NCBI GenBank assembly: GCA_023408315.1
Contig: JAEYKI010000028.1
Span: 110,930-174,929, forward strand
From: Bacillota bacterium
GTDB taxonomy: Bacteria; Bacillota; Clostridia; Christensenellales; Christensenellaceae
DNA: 64,000 nucleotides
Direction of reading: 5' to 3'
Below, one piece after another: positions 16,739-25,435 of the stretch. Made by a program: the position numbers and the translations under genes. How positions within the stretch are numbered: position 1 is the first letter of the stretch; each line of letters opens with the position of its first letter. The notes below the pieces were generated by a model, which saw only the letters and a list, made by a program, of their open reading frames with translations, had not been told where the DNA came from and searched no databases.

Positions 16739-17236
16739 TTATTCTACGATTTTTTGATAGGCGACAACGTCCAGCAACTGTTCGAACTTTTTGCCAACTT
16801 CCTTGAAATGCGCGCATTTTATATATCCGTTTTTCTCAAACGCTTTAATACTTGGGGTGTTTCCGCCCGTTATGATGGCCAGTAATGCGTGAAACTGCTT
16901 CTGCCGTGCAAACTGCTCAATAAACCGGATGGCCTCTGCGCCGATGCCTTTGCCTGTAAGTCCGGGCTTGAGGTAAACGGTTACTTCCGCTGTACCGTCG
17001 TATGCCTCCCGCGGCTTGTAACGGGTTAAGAGCACGTAGCCGCAGAGAGCTTCACCTGTTTTTATAGAAAATGTCTGATAATTTGGGCTATCAAAGAACA
17101 CAATGCCACGCATTTCTTCCAAGGTAAGCGGGTGCATATGAAAAGTAGCGGTGGTGTTTAAAATATAATGGTTGTATATCTCCAGAACCGCTGGCAGTTC
17201 TTCCGGCGTGAGTTTGGTGAATTCCAGATTATCCAT
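16739..17236 (-). CDS. GNAT-family N-acetyltransferase (PAT/MddA-like)
   Basis: Cytosolic acetyl-CoA-dependent acetyltransferase, closest by eye to the phosphinothricin/methionine-sulfone type: early IYNHYILNTTATF, motif A VYLKPGLTGKGIGAEAI (about 88-104) that binds acetyl-CoA, and NTPSIKAFEKNGY near residue 135. The ATG at 17236 follows AAGGAG by 7 bases, so 30 bases of upstream frame are excluded. 165 residues. Physiological substrate is unknown. Confidence 0.85.
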   Translation of the reverse strand: MDNLEFTKLTPEELPAVLEIYNHYILNTTATFHMHPLTLEEMRGIVFFDSPNYQTFSIKTGEALCGYVLLTRYKPREAYDGTAEVTVYLKPGLTGKGIGAEAIRFIEQFARQKQFHALLAIITGGNTPSIKAFEKNGYIKCAHFKEVGKKFEQLLDVVAYQKIVE

Positions 17237-17484
17237 ATCTAAGCTCCTTATATGAAAAGCTTGCATTAATCAAATTATATCATATGAAGCAGTAGTATTA
17301 TTAAAAGAAAATAAAAAGACAAATGTTTTCTCTCACATGTGAAAGCCTTGGAAAATTTCGCGGGAGCGATGTGGTCATCGCTCCCTACAAGTTACTGCTT
17401 TAAATGAACGAAATATTCGCGATCATAGAGTTGTGGTTTAACTAAACTGTTTTTAGAGGCAGGTTTGTTTATATTTTAAATAAT
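17237..17484. other. Intergenic, one GC-rich hairpin
   Basis: First part of a 360-bp gap. Apart from the acetyltransferase leader it holds the hairpin GGGAGCGATG/CATCGCTCCC (17363-17388), followed by CTACAAGTTACTGC, possibly another module of the repeat family. No coding frame with a ribosome site. Confidence 0.5.
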
Positions 17485-17542
17485 GGGATTCACAAGGGAC
17501 AGTTGTCCCTTGGGCCGGAGGCTTGGAGGCGGGAAACCTCCA
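17485..17542 (+). repeat. Palindromic intergenic repeat, short copy (modules 6-7)
   Basis: Hairpin CAAGGGACA/TGTCCCTTG and hairpin GGAGGC...CCTCC, in the same order as the other copies. It lies just before the terminator of the GGGtGRT operon. Confidence 0.8.
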
Positions 17543-17550
17543 AAAAAAGA

Positions 17551-17585
17551 TAAAAAAAGAACGCCATACACTGCATGGCGTTCTT
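17551..17585 (-). terminator. Terminator of the GGGtGRT operon
   Basis: Perfect 11-bp stem AAGAACGCCAT/ATGGCGTTCTT with a 7-base loop and a minus-strand run of T (TTTTTTTATC), 11 bp after the stop at 17597. Confidence 0.9.
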
Positions 17586-17596
17586 AAATATTTAAA

Positions 17597-18598
17597 TTAT
17601 TTGCTCAGAGCTTCTTCAACCGCAACGGCTACCGCAACGGATGCGCCCACCATGGGGTTGTTGCCCATGCCAATGAGGCCCATCATTTCCACGTGCGCGG
17701 GAACGGAGGAGGAACCTGCAAACTGCGCGTCGCTGTGCATACGGCCCATTGTATCGGTCATGCCGTAGGAAGCGGGGCCCGCAGCCATGTTGTCCGGATG
17801 CAGGGTGCGGCCTGTGCCGCCGCCTGAAGCAACGGAGAAATACCTCTTGCCGTTCTCGGTCGCCCATTTTTTATATGTGCCCGCAACGGGATGCTGGAAG
17901 CGTGTGGGGTTGGTGGAGTTGCCGGTGATGGAAACGTCCACAGACTCTTTGATCATAATCGCAACGCCTTCCATAACGTCGTCCGCGCCGTAGCATTTCA
18001 CCTTTGCGCGGTCACCCTTGGAATACGCTTTTTCAAACACAACGTTCAGATCACCCGTGGAATAATCGTACTTGGTTTCCACATGGGTAAATCCGTTCAC
18101 GCGGGAGATGATCTGCGCTGCGTCCTTCCCCAGGCCGTTCAGGATGACCTGCAGGGGTTGTTTGCGTACTTTGTTTGCCGTTTTGGCAATGCCAATGGCG
18201 CCTTCCGCAGCGGCAAAAGACTCGTGTCCCGCCAAAAAGCAGAAACAGTTGGTCTCCTCGCGCAGCAGCATGGCAGCCAGGTTACCGTGGCCAATGCCCA
18301 CTACGCGCTGGTCCGCAACACTGCCCGGAATGCAGAACGCCTGCAGGCCAATTCCAATGGCTTCCGCAGCGTCTGCAGCCTTTTTGCAGCCTTTTTTAAC
18401 CGCGATTCCACAGCCCAGGGTATAAGCCCATACCGCGTTTTCAAAAGCGATGGGCTGTATGCTCTTTACAATTTCTTCTACGTCTATGCCTTTGGATACG
18501 CAAAAATCACGAACTTCATCCAGAGATTTAAAACCGTATTCGGCAAGGCATTTTTCAATTTTGGCTATTCTTCTTTCATATCCTTCAAAATATGCCAT
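17597..18598 (-). CDS. GGGtGRT family protein
   Basis: 333-residue protein of the family named for its own motif, here SGGGTGRTLHPDNMAAG (about residues 264-280), followed by an extremely conserved-looking C-terminus (MGRMHSDAQFAGSSSVPAHV, GLIGMGNNPMVGAS). Function is unknown. A Cys-containing segment NCFCFLAGHESFAAAEGAI lies near residue 118. No signal peptide. Starts behind AAAGGAGGTTTAAGATC, 15 bp after the Fe-S scaffold gene, and ends at its own terminator. The pairing with a NifU/IscU-like scaffold is seen in many anaerobes (recalled, not checked) and suggests a role in an Fe-S or redox process. Confidence 0.88.
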   Translation of the reverse strand: MAYFEGYERRIAKIEKCLAEYGFKSLDEVRDFCVSKGIDVEEIVKSIQPIAFENAVWAYTLGCGIAVKKGCKKAADAAEAIGIGLQAFCIPGSVADQRVVGIGHGNLAAMLLREETNCFCFLAGHESFAAAEGAIGIAKTANKVRKQPLQVILNGLGKDAAQIISRVNGFTHVETKYDYSTGDLNVVFEKAYSKGDRAKVKCYGADDVMEGVAIMIKESVDVSITGNSTNPTRFQHPVAGTYKKWATENGKRYFSVASGGGTGRTLHPDNMAAGPASYGMTDTMGRMHSDAQFAGSSSVPAHVEMMGLIGMGNNPMVGASVAVAVAVEEALSK

Positions 18599-18613
18599 GA
18601 TCTTAAACCTCCT

Positions 18614-19306
18614 TTATTCTTTGCGCGGGTCAATGTATTTCGCCGCTTCATCGTAACGCCCGTATGTACCCGTGTTGGCTTTCAGCGCTTCGTTTGCGTC
18701 CTTGCCTTTGCGGATATCTTCCATCATTTTGCCCATGCGGATAAACTGGTAGCCGATCACTTCGCTGTTCTCGTCCAGAGCCAGGCTGGTTACATAGCCT
18801 TCGGCCAGTTCCAGGTACCGCACGCCTTTTGCAACGGTGGAGTACATGGTGCCAACCTGCGACCGGAGGCCTTTGCCAAGGTCTTCCAGGCCTGCGCCAA
18901 TGGGAAGCCCGTCCTCAGAAAAAGCGGTCTGCGTGCGGCCGTATGCAATCTGCAAAAACAGCTCGCGCATGGCTGTGTTGATGGCGTCGCAAACCAGGTC
19001 TGTGTTCAGCGCTTCCAGAATGGTTTTGCCGGAAAGCACTTCCGCCGCCATTGCCGCGGAATGGGTCATGCCCGAGCAGCCGATGGTTTCCACCAAAGCC
19101 TCCTGGATCACTCCGTCTTTTACGTTTAGGGTTAGTTTGCAAGCGCCCTGCTGGGGTGCGCACCAGCCGACGCCGTGCGTCAGGCCGGAAATGTCCTTAA
19201 TTTCTTTTGCGTATACCCATCTGCCTTCCTCAGGGATGGGGGCGGGGCCGTGCTTGGGCCCCTTGGCTACGCATACCATTTCTTCCACTTCTTTGGAATA
19301 CTGCAT
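18614..19306 (-). CDS. IscU/NifU-like iron-sulfur cluster scaffold protein
   Basis: 230-residue protein with an IscU-like core. Cysteines placed like scaffold ligands are seen in VGWCAPQQGACKL, ETIGCSGMTHSAAMA and DLVCDAIN. The N-terminus (MQYSKEVEEMVCVAKG) and the C-terminal extension beyond about residue 140 are not part of classical IscU. The ATG follows AAGGAGGACGGATTCC. No cysteine desulfurase gene is adjacent, so its sulfur source is elsewhere or its role is different. First gene of a two-gene operon with the GGGtGRT protein. Confidence 0.85.
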   Translation of the reverse strand: MQYSKEVEEMVCVAKGPKHGPAPIPEEGRWVYAKEIKDISGLTHGVGWCAPQQGACKLTLNVKDGVIQEALVETIGCSGMTHSAAMAAEVLSGKTILEALNTDLVCDAINTAMRELFLQIAYGRTQTAFSEDGLPIGAGLEDLGKGLRSQVGTMYSTVAKGVRYLELAEGYVTSLALDENSEVIGYQFIRMGKMMEDIRKGKDANEALKANTGTYGRYDEAAKYIDPRKE

Positions 19307-19356
19307 GGAATCCGTCCTCCTTGTATAGCGAAATAGTTAAAACTAAATTCCGAGAT

Positions 19357-19365
19357 ATTATACCA
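19357..19365 (-). promoter_or_regulatory. Extended -10 promoter of the scaffold/GGGtGRT operon
   Basis: TGGTATAAT on the minus strand (-10 hexamer 19357-19362), 51 bp before the start; -35 weak. Confidence 0.6.
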
Positions 19366-19444
19366 TACATTGAAGAGCTTTTGCAGTTGTTTTTTTAAAA
19401 AAATGCCTTTATAATAATATTTAAGTCTTTATGAGGTAAACTGT

Positions 19445-20620
19445 ATGGAATTTACATTTGCAGGCCGTTTTAACGGCGTTGAGGGCAGCGAGATACGCAA
19501 AATATTCTCCCTGCTGGCAGTACCCGATATGATTTCTTTTGCAGGCGGCAACCCTTCGCCGCTCTCTTTTCCTGCGGAGCAGATTGGCGAGATTACGCAG
19601 GAGCTTATCCAAAACCATGCGTCCTCCGTTTTTCAATACGGAAACACGGTGGGCACAAGCTCGCTTTTGCAGACGGTGCGGGAGATGAACGCCGGGATTA
19701 TGCGCGAGAGCGACGACCTGATCATCCTGACCGGCTCTTCCCAGGGAATAGAGATGACCGCGCGCGCGTTTATCAACAAAGGCGACTCCATGCTGGTGGA
19801 ATCCCCCACTTTTTTGGGCGCGCTGCAAACGTTTAAGCTGGCGGAGGCGGATGTCAAAACCGTTCAGTTGCAGGAAGACGGCGTTGATTTGAACGAATTG
19901 GAAGACAAGATCAAAAAATACAGCCCCAGGGTTTTTTATATCATCCCCACGTTCCAGAACCCGTCCGGCATTACCACCAGCCTGGAAAAACGTAAGGCCG
20001 TTTATGAGATTTGCGCCAAATACGGCGTCGTTATTCTGGAGGACGACCCGTATGCGGAACTGCGGTATGAGGGTGAGGCGCTGCCCGCCATCAAATCGTT
20101 TGACACACAAGGCATCGTTGTCAAGCTGACGAGCTTTTCCAAGACGATATCGCCCGGATTGCGGGTGGGGGCTGCGATCGCGAATAAAGACATCATCTTC
20201 AAGTTCAACCTGGCAAAGCAGGGGCTGGATGTACATACGGCAAATCTCTCACAGAACATTGTGAGCGAATACATTAAGCGCGGTTACTATAAGCCCCATG
20301 TGGCTGAAATATGCAAACAGTACAAGGCGCAGCGGGACGCAATGGAAAATGCGGTTAGTGAGTATTTCCCCAAGGGGGTATCCATTGTGCATCCGCAGGG
20401 CGGCCTGTTTATCTGGGGTCAGTTCCCGGAAGGAACAAACGCAAAAGAGATATTTGAACTTTGCGTCGCCCAAAAAGTGGCGTTTGTGCCAGGCGGGCCG
20501 TTTTATGCGGAAAATCCAAAATTAAACGCGTTCCGGCTCAATTTTTCCATGCCCACCATAGAAAACATACAAAAGGGCGTCAAAACTATGGGAGAAATAC
20601 TTAAGGAGAAATTGTCTTAA
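19445..20620 (+). CDS. PLP-dependent aminotransferase, class I/II
   Basis: Fold-type I aminotransferase of the group including 2-aminoadipate and MocR-type aminotransferases. The N-terminal ISFAGGNPSPLSFP and IIPTFQNPSG give substrate and cofactor contacts, and SFSKTISPGLRVG contains the PLP lysine. 391 residues, no regulator domain. Natural substrate unknown; a broad-range aromatic, branched-chain or aminoadipate activity is possible. It overlaps tyrS by one base (TAATG), so the two are one operon. Confidence 0.88.
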   Translation: MEFTFAGRFNGVEGSEIRKIFSLLAVPDMISFAGGNPSPLSFPAEQIGEITQELIQNHASSVFQYGNTVGTSSLLQTVREMNAGIMRESDDLIILTGSSQGIEMTARAFINKGDSMLVESPTFLGALQTFKLAEADVKTVQLQEDGVDLNELEDKIKKYSPRVFYIIPTFQNPSGITTSLEKRKAVYEICAKYGVVILEDDPYAELRYEGEALPAIKSFDTQGIVVKLTSFSKTISPGLRVGAAIANKDIIFKFNLAKQGLDVHTANLSQNIVSEYIKRGYYKPHVAEICKQYKAQRDAMENAVSEYFPKGVSIVHPQGGLFIWGQFPEGTNAKEIFELCVAQKVAFVPGGPFYAENPKLNAFRLNFSMPTIENIQKGVKTMGEILKEKLS

Positions 20621-21840
20621 TGAATGTATTTGAAACGCTTGCAGAACGTGGGTTCATACGGCAGACAACGCATGAGGGGCTACCGGAACTGCTTGAAAAA
20701 GAAAAAGTTACGTTTTACATAGGTTTTGACCCTACGGCGGACAGCCTGCACGTGGGGCATTTCGTTGGCCTTATGGCAATGGCGCATATGCAGCGCGCGG
20801 GCCATGTACCCATCGCCCTTGTGGGCGGGGGCACTGCCATGGTGGGAGACCCCAGCGGCAAAAGCGACATGCGCAAAATGATGACAAGGGAAACCATTGT
20901 TCACAACTCCAATAAGTTTAAAGACCAGATGCGCCGTTTTTTGGATTTCTCGGATGGCAAAGCAATCATGGTGGACAACTCCGACTGGCTGCTGGACCTG
21001 AATTATATCTCATTTTTGCGTGAAGTAGGCTCCGTATTCTCCGTCAACAGGATGCTGACGGCTGAGTGTTTCAAACAGAGGTTGGAGAAAGGGCTTACCT
21101 TCCTGGAATTCAACTATATGCTGATGCAGTCGTATGATTTTCTTGTTTTAAACCGCAAATACAACTGCTCGCTGCAAATGGGCGGAGACGACCAGTGGTC
21201 CAACATACTGGCCGGCGCGGACCTGATTCGCCGCAAGGAACAAAAGGCAGCCTTTGGCATTACGTTTGCGCTTTTAACCAAGAGCGACGGCAAAAAAATG
21301 GGTAAGACCGAGAGCGGCGCGCTGTGGCTGGACGCGGAAAAAACTTCCCCCTACGAATTTTACCAGTATTGGCGGAACGTGAATGACGCGGACGTAAAGA
21401 AATGCCTTTCCCTGCTGACCTTCCTGCCGATGGACGAGGTAAACAGGCTTTCCGCATTGAAAGATTCTGAAATCAACCAGGCCAAGAAGGTGCTGGCGTA
21501 TGAAGTGACCCGCCAGGTGCATGGCGAGGCGGAAGCGCAGAAGGCGCAGGAAGCGGCGGAAGCCCTGTTTGGCGGCGCGGCGGAAGGCGGAAGCATTCCC
21601 GCCAGTGAAATAACAAATGATCAATTTGCGCAAAACGCCAAGGTGATAGACCTGCTGATTTTTTGCGGCCTTACCAAATCCAGGGGAGAGGGCCGCCGGT
21701 TGATTGTGGGCGGCGGAATCAGCGTGAATGGAAATAAAATAACGGACGAATTTGCGGAGCTGAGCGCCTCCGATTTTACAGACGGGGAACTGATGCTCAA
21801 AAAAGGCCAGAAGGTTTACCACAAGGTAAAGCTGGCATAA
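20620..21840 (+). CDS. tyrS: Tyrosyl-tRNA synthetase
   Basis: Class I synthetase charging tRNA-Tyr. The HIGH-type motif is HVGH (44-47), the KMSKS-type loop KMGKT (226-230), followed by the anticodon-binding helical domain and a C-terminal S4 domain (about 345-406, LIVGGGISVNGNKI). 406 residues; TyrS rather than TyrZ by the KMGKT spacing. AAGGAG lies 11 bases before the start. No T-box leader is present, as the gene is internal to an operon. Confidence 0.96.
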   Translation: MNVFETLAERGFIRQTTHEGLPELLEKEKVTFYIGFDPTADSLHVGHFVGLMAMAHMQRAGHVPIALVGGGTAMVGDPSGKSDMRKMMTRETIVHNSNKFKDQMRRFLDFSDGKAIMVDNSDWLLDLNYISFLREVGSVFSVNRMLTAECFKQRLEKGLTFLEFNYMLMQSYDFLVLNRKYNCSLQMGGDDQWSNILAGADLIRRKEQKAAFGITFALLTKSDGKKMGKTESGALWLDAEKTSPYEFYQYWRNVNDADVKKCLSLLTFLPMDEVNRLSALKDSEINQAKKVLAYEVTRQVHGEAEAQKAQEAAEALFGGAAEGGSIPASEITNDQFAQNAKVIDLLIFCGLTKSRGEGRRLIVGGGISVNGNKITDEFAELSASDFTDGELMLKKGQKVYHKVKLA

Positions 21841-22491
21841 ATGAAAGCGTACCTCACCATAGCAAAAGAGGCGGCGTGCGAGACGGTCATTAAAAAATCG
21901 CGGTTCATAGGCGCGGTGTACCCGGTGGAAACACAAGAGCAGGCGCAGGAGAGAATCGCGCAGATTAAAAAAAAGTACTGGGATGCGCGCCACAACTGCA
22001 GCGCCTATATATTGGGTGAGGACGCATCCGCAATGCGGTATTCGGACGACGGCGAGCCGCAGGGTACAGCCGGAATTCCCATGCTGGAGGTATTGAAACA
22101 AGCCGGTGTCACAAACGTGCTGGCAGTGGTCACCCGCTATTTTGGGGGCGTTCTGCTGGGCGCGGGAGGCTTGGCGCGGGCCTACGGCGGCGCGGCCGCG
22201 GAAGCGCTGCATGCAGCCGGACTGCTGCAAATGGAACCTTGCTTTGTTTATTGCGTCAAACTTCCGTACGCATCTTTTGGCAAACTGGAGGCAATGGCGT
22301 CAGGCGCAGGATGGGGGCGCGGCGAGAGCCTTTTTGCGGAGGACGTTTCGGCGGAATTGCATGTTCCGCAGCGGGCGGTGCAAAAGTTTGAAGCGGATAT
22401 AAAGGAAGCCTTTTTGGGAAGCGTTGTTCCGCAAAAGCGCGGGGAAGTTTATATGCACGCAGTTAAATCACCGGAAGGTTTTAATGAATAG
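21841..22491 (+). CDS. YigZ / IMPACT family protein
   Basis: 216-residue protein of the UPF0029 family. N-terminal IMPACT domain with KKSRFIGAVYPVE, YSDDGEPQGTAGIPMLEVL and VVTRYFGGVLLGAGGLARAY, and a C-terminal DUF1949 ferredoxin-like domain (about 135-205). Role in bacteria is unsettled; the eukaryotic relative regulates translation. The ATG directly abuts the tyrS stop. Confidence 0.93.
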   Translation: MKAYLTIAKEAACETVIKKSRFIGAVYPVETQEQAQERIAQIKKKYWDARHNCSAYILGEDASAMRYSDDGEPQGTAGIPMLEVLKQAGVTNVLAVVTRYFGGVLLGAGGLARAYGGAAAEALHAAGLLQMEPCFVYCVKLPYASFGKLEAMASGAGWGRGESLFAEDVSAELHVPQRAVQKFEADIKEAFLGSVVPQKRGEVYMHAVKSPEGFNE

Positions 22492-22513
22492 ACAGACTTA
22501 AAGGAGCGTAAAA

Positions 22514-23584
22514 ATGGAAATCTCGATTGAAAAGCGGAAAGAGTTGAAGGAAAAGCCGCAGGACGAAAGCAAGCTTGGTTTTGGCAAGATATTTACAGAC
22601 CACATGTTTCTATACAATTACACGGCCGGAAAAGGCTGGCATGACGCCCGCATCGTTCCCTACGGCGATTTTTCCATGTCTCCGGCTTCCACGGTTCTGC
22701 ATTATGGGCAGGAAGTATTCGACGGGCTGAAAGCATACTACAGCCCCAAGGGTGAAATTCTTACCTTCCGCCCGCGGGATAACTTCAGGCGCATCAACAA
22801 CTCTGCGCGCAGGCTCTGTATGCCGGATATTGATGTGGAAGACGCTCTTTGCGGCCTATTGCAGCTTCTTTCACTGGACCGCGGCTGGGTGCCCAAAACC
22901 AGGGGGACTTCCCTGTATATCCGCCCCAATTACATTGGCATGGATCCGTACCTGGGAGTGAGCAGCGCGCATGAGTTTTTGTTCTATATTATAATGAGCC
23001 CGGTGGGCGCTTATTACGCGGGCGGCCTTGCTCCCGTAAAAATATATGTAGAAAACCACTATGTGCGAGCGGTGAAGGGTGGCCTGGGATTTGCCAAAAC
23101 ATCCGCCAATTACGCGGCCAGCCTTCTGGCGGGTGAGGAAGCGCACAAAAAAGGTTACGCGCAGGCGCTCTGGCTGGACGGCAAGGAAGGCAAATATATA
23201 GAAGAAGTCGGTTCCATGAACATATTCTTTATGATAGACGGCGTGCTGGTAACGCCTCCGCTGGAAGGAAGCATCCTGCCCGGAATTACAAGAGATTCCG
23301 TAATGCAGCTGGCGCGGGATTTTGGCGTACCGGTGGAAGAAGAGAGAATCACCATAGACGAAGTAACCAACGCCATCTGCCAGAACAGAATGACTGAAGC
23401 GTTTGGCACGGGGACAGCTGCTGTGGTCAGCCCTGTTGGAGAGCTGTTTTACGACGAAAAAAATTACATTATAAACGGCGGCGCCATGGGGCCGCTCTCA
23501 AAAAAATTATACGACACGCTGACAGGCATACAGTATGGCGAACTGGAAGATACGCACAATTGGATTGTGCCGGTTCCGCGCTGA
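22514..23584 (+). CDS. ilvE: Branched-chain amino acid aminotransferase
   Basis: Last step of Leu, Ile and Val synthesis. Fold-type IV PLP enzyme, 356 residues, of the long BCAT-II kind. PLP lysine Lys195 is in FAKTSANYAASL, followed by ALWLDGKEG...EEVGSMNIFF and the phosphate-binding EGSILPGITRDS. The start follows AAAGGAGCG. leuA and ilvN occur 18 kb away on the other strand. Confidence 0.95.
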   Translation: MEISIEKRKELKEKPQDESKLGFGKIFTDHMFLYNYTAGKGWHDARIVPYGDFSMSPASTVLHYGQEVFDGLKAYYSPKGEILTFRPRDNFRRINNSARRLCMPDIDVEDALCGLLQLLSLDRGWVPKTRGTSLYIRPNYIGMDPYLGVSSAHEFLFYIIMSPVGAYYAGGLAPVKIYVENHYVRAVKGGLGFAKTSANYAASLLAGEEAHKKGYAQALWLDGKEGKYIEEVGSMNIFFMIDGVLVTPPLEGSILPGITRDSVMQLARDFGVPVEEERITIDEVTNAICQNRMTEAFGTGTAAVVSPVGELFYDEKNYIINGGAMGPLSKKLYDTLTGIQYGELEDTHNWIVPVPR

Positions 23585-23607
23585 AGCGGGCCGCGTTTGA
23601 GGCATGG

Positions 23608-23636
23608 TTGACACTTAATAAGCGATGGTTTAAAAT
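23608..23636 (+). promoter_or_regulatory. Promoter of the surface-protein/transketolase unit
   Basis: Perfect TTGACA (23608-23613), 17-bp spacer, TAAAAT (23631-23636). A second AT-rich stretch before the start leaves a leader of about 70 bases. Confidence 0.75.
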
Positions 23637-23713
23637 TACATTTGAATTGCTTATTATAAATCCACTTATTATATAAATCAAAATAAGATTCTAAGTTTAG
23701 GAGGGTTACTTTC

Positions 23714-25414
23714 TTGAGAAGGAAAATAGGAATAATCTTATCGATCGTATTTGCCGTATCGCTTGTGTTTGCGACGGGCATTACAACGGCTTTGGCCGCC
23801 GGCGACGCGAACGGCGTTGTTTTTGAAGTGACACTGGAAAACCGCAATTATGGAAACGGCGACGCGGTGAAGCCTGTTGTTACCATCGCCAACACAGGCG
23901 CCAACCCCATTGTTGTTACAGGCCTTACATGCAACAATAATTCAATTATGCCCGATGGAGGCATTACTGTGGGGGCGGGCAGCCAAACCCAGACCCAGCC
24001 CAGCCTGAAGGCTTCTTTTGCGACAGGAAGCAATACTCAGGCTTTAAATTTTGCATTGGCCTATACGGTTAACGGCGTTGCGGGACCTGCGGCGCTTACA
24101 ACCGGAATCCAGATCAACCAGGCTTCCACCATCAAGATAGACGCTTCCGATTCCGTTGACAAAAAGACCGCAGACGCCGGAGACAAAGTAAAATTCACTT
24201 TTAAATTTACAAACTCCGGCAACGTTGTAATCACCAACGCGTCCCTAAAAGCCCCGCCTTTGAATAATGGCAGCGTGATTGGCACGCCTTTTACGCTGAA
24301 TCCCGGCGACTCAAAGACAATGGAATGGTCTGAAAATGTAAACAAAACCATTGCCGTGAAGCCCGTGCTCTCCTACACGGCCAACAGCACAAATAAAACG
24401 CAGAGTTTGAGCACGCTGAACGTAACCGTAAAGCAGGTTGTCAATTCGGGCATGACGGTGGAATTAAAGGCGGACAAAGAGACCATTAACCCCGGCGACC
24501 AGGTAAGCATTACGGCAACGGTAACCAATACCGGAAACGATACGCTTAAAAACATAAAATTGCTGGACGGTAACAGCAATCCTGTAACCCTTCAGGAAAC
24601 AACTCTGGAAGCAGGCGCGAGTACAACGGCCACCATACCCGAAAGCCCGCAGGCAACGGCAAACTACCAGTTTACCGCAACTGCCACCAATACGGCGAGT
24701 TCGGCGGTTAACGCGACCTCCAACCAGTTGACGGTTACGGTGGGCAGCGCTTCCGCTTCGCCATCCGGTTCGGGCACAGAACCCGCCACGTCCGAAGTTG
24801 CAGCGCTCAAAGTATTCGTTGAGGCTGACTCGTATACATTGGACAAACCAGGGAATGTTAAACTGCAGGTAACCATCCAGAATACTTCGGACGTTCTTTT
24901 AAACAACGTGCAGGTAACGGAAAAAACATTGGGAGACATTGGAACCATCAGCGCCCTGAGCAAGGACAGCAAAACGTTCAATAAATCGGCGCAGGTGGAC
25001 AAAACTACCCAGTATATATTTACTGTAACCGCAACGCAGCCGGACGGCAAAACGATCACGGCGGTAACAGATCCGCTTTCCATCACGGTTTCGGGCGGCG
25101 GAGCGCTGTTTGGTGGTGATATGATGACAACTATTTTAATCATTGTAATCATCGCAATCGCGGTTGTTGGCCTTATTCTTTTCCTTCTGTACAGAAGGAA
25201 CCGGTCGGGGGGCGGCGGAAATTACGGCGGCGGCGGATCCGGCAAAGGAGCGTACACTGCGAACCGTAAACCCGCTTCAAACTATAACAACAGCCCCCGC
25301 AACAGCCCGCGCGACGTGGAGCCGCCCAAAGTGGTTCGCAAACCGGTGAACACCGCCACGCCCCGGCCTTCGGCCAGAAAAGATACCAAATTTGGAGACA
25401 GAAATAAGTTTTAA
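23714..25414 (+). CDS. Membrane-anchored extracytoplasmic protein with Ig-like repeats
   Basis: 566 residues: signal peptide (1-29, ending ALA-A), three or four CARDB/DUF11-like beta-sandwich repeats (about 35-460; each has a VEVxLEN... NTGxxxI pattern, e.g. FTNSGNVVITNASL and VTNTGNDTLKNIKL), one transmembrane helix at about 470-493, then a cytosolic tail rich in Gly, Asn, Pro and Arg. Ser/Thr-rich linker near 350. The TTG start is supported by AGGAGGG 8 bases upstream. It probably acts at the cell surface; no LPXTG motif. Only 21 bp separate it from transketolase. Confidence 0.8.
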   Translation: MRRKIGIILSIVFAVSLVFATGITTALAAGDANGVVFEVTLENRNYGNGDAVKPVVTIANTGANPIVVTGLTCNNNSIMPDGGITVGAGSQTQTQPSLKASFATGSNTQALNFALAYTVNGVAGPAALTTGIQINQASTIKIDASDSVDKKTADAGDKVKFTFKFTNSGNVVITNASLKAPPLNNGSVIGTPFTLNPGDSKTMEWSENVNKTIAVKPVLSYTANSTNKTQSLSTLNVTVKQVVNSGMTVELKADKETINPGDQVSITATVTNTGNDTLKNIKLLDGNSNPVTLQETTLEAGASTTATIPESPQATANYQFTATATNTASSAVNATSNQLTVTVGSASASPSGSGTEPATSEVAALKVFVEADSYTLDKPGNVKLQVTIQNTSDVLLNNVQVTEKTLGDIGTISALSKDSKTFNKSAQVDKTTQYIFTVTATQPDGKTITAVTDPLSITVSGGGALFGGDMMTTILIIVIIAIAVVGLILFLLYRRNRSGGGGNYGGGGSGKGAYTANRKPASNYNNSPRNSPRDVEPPKVVRKPVNTATPRPSARKDTKFGDRNKF

Positions 25415-25435
25415 TATATTTGGAGGAAAGCATTC

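Noticed and set aside
17891..19129. Plus-strand frame of 412 codons
   Set aside because: Antisense to the GGGtGRT and scaffold genes, which have clear family motifs, ribosome sites, promoter and terminator.
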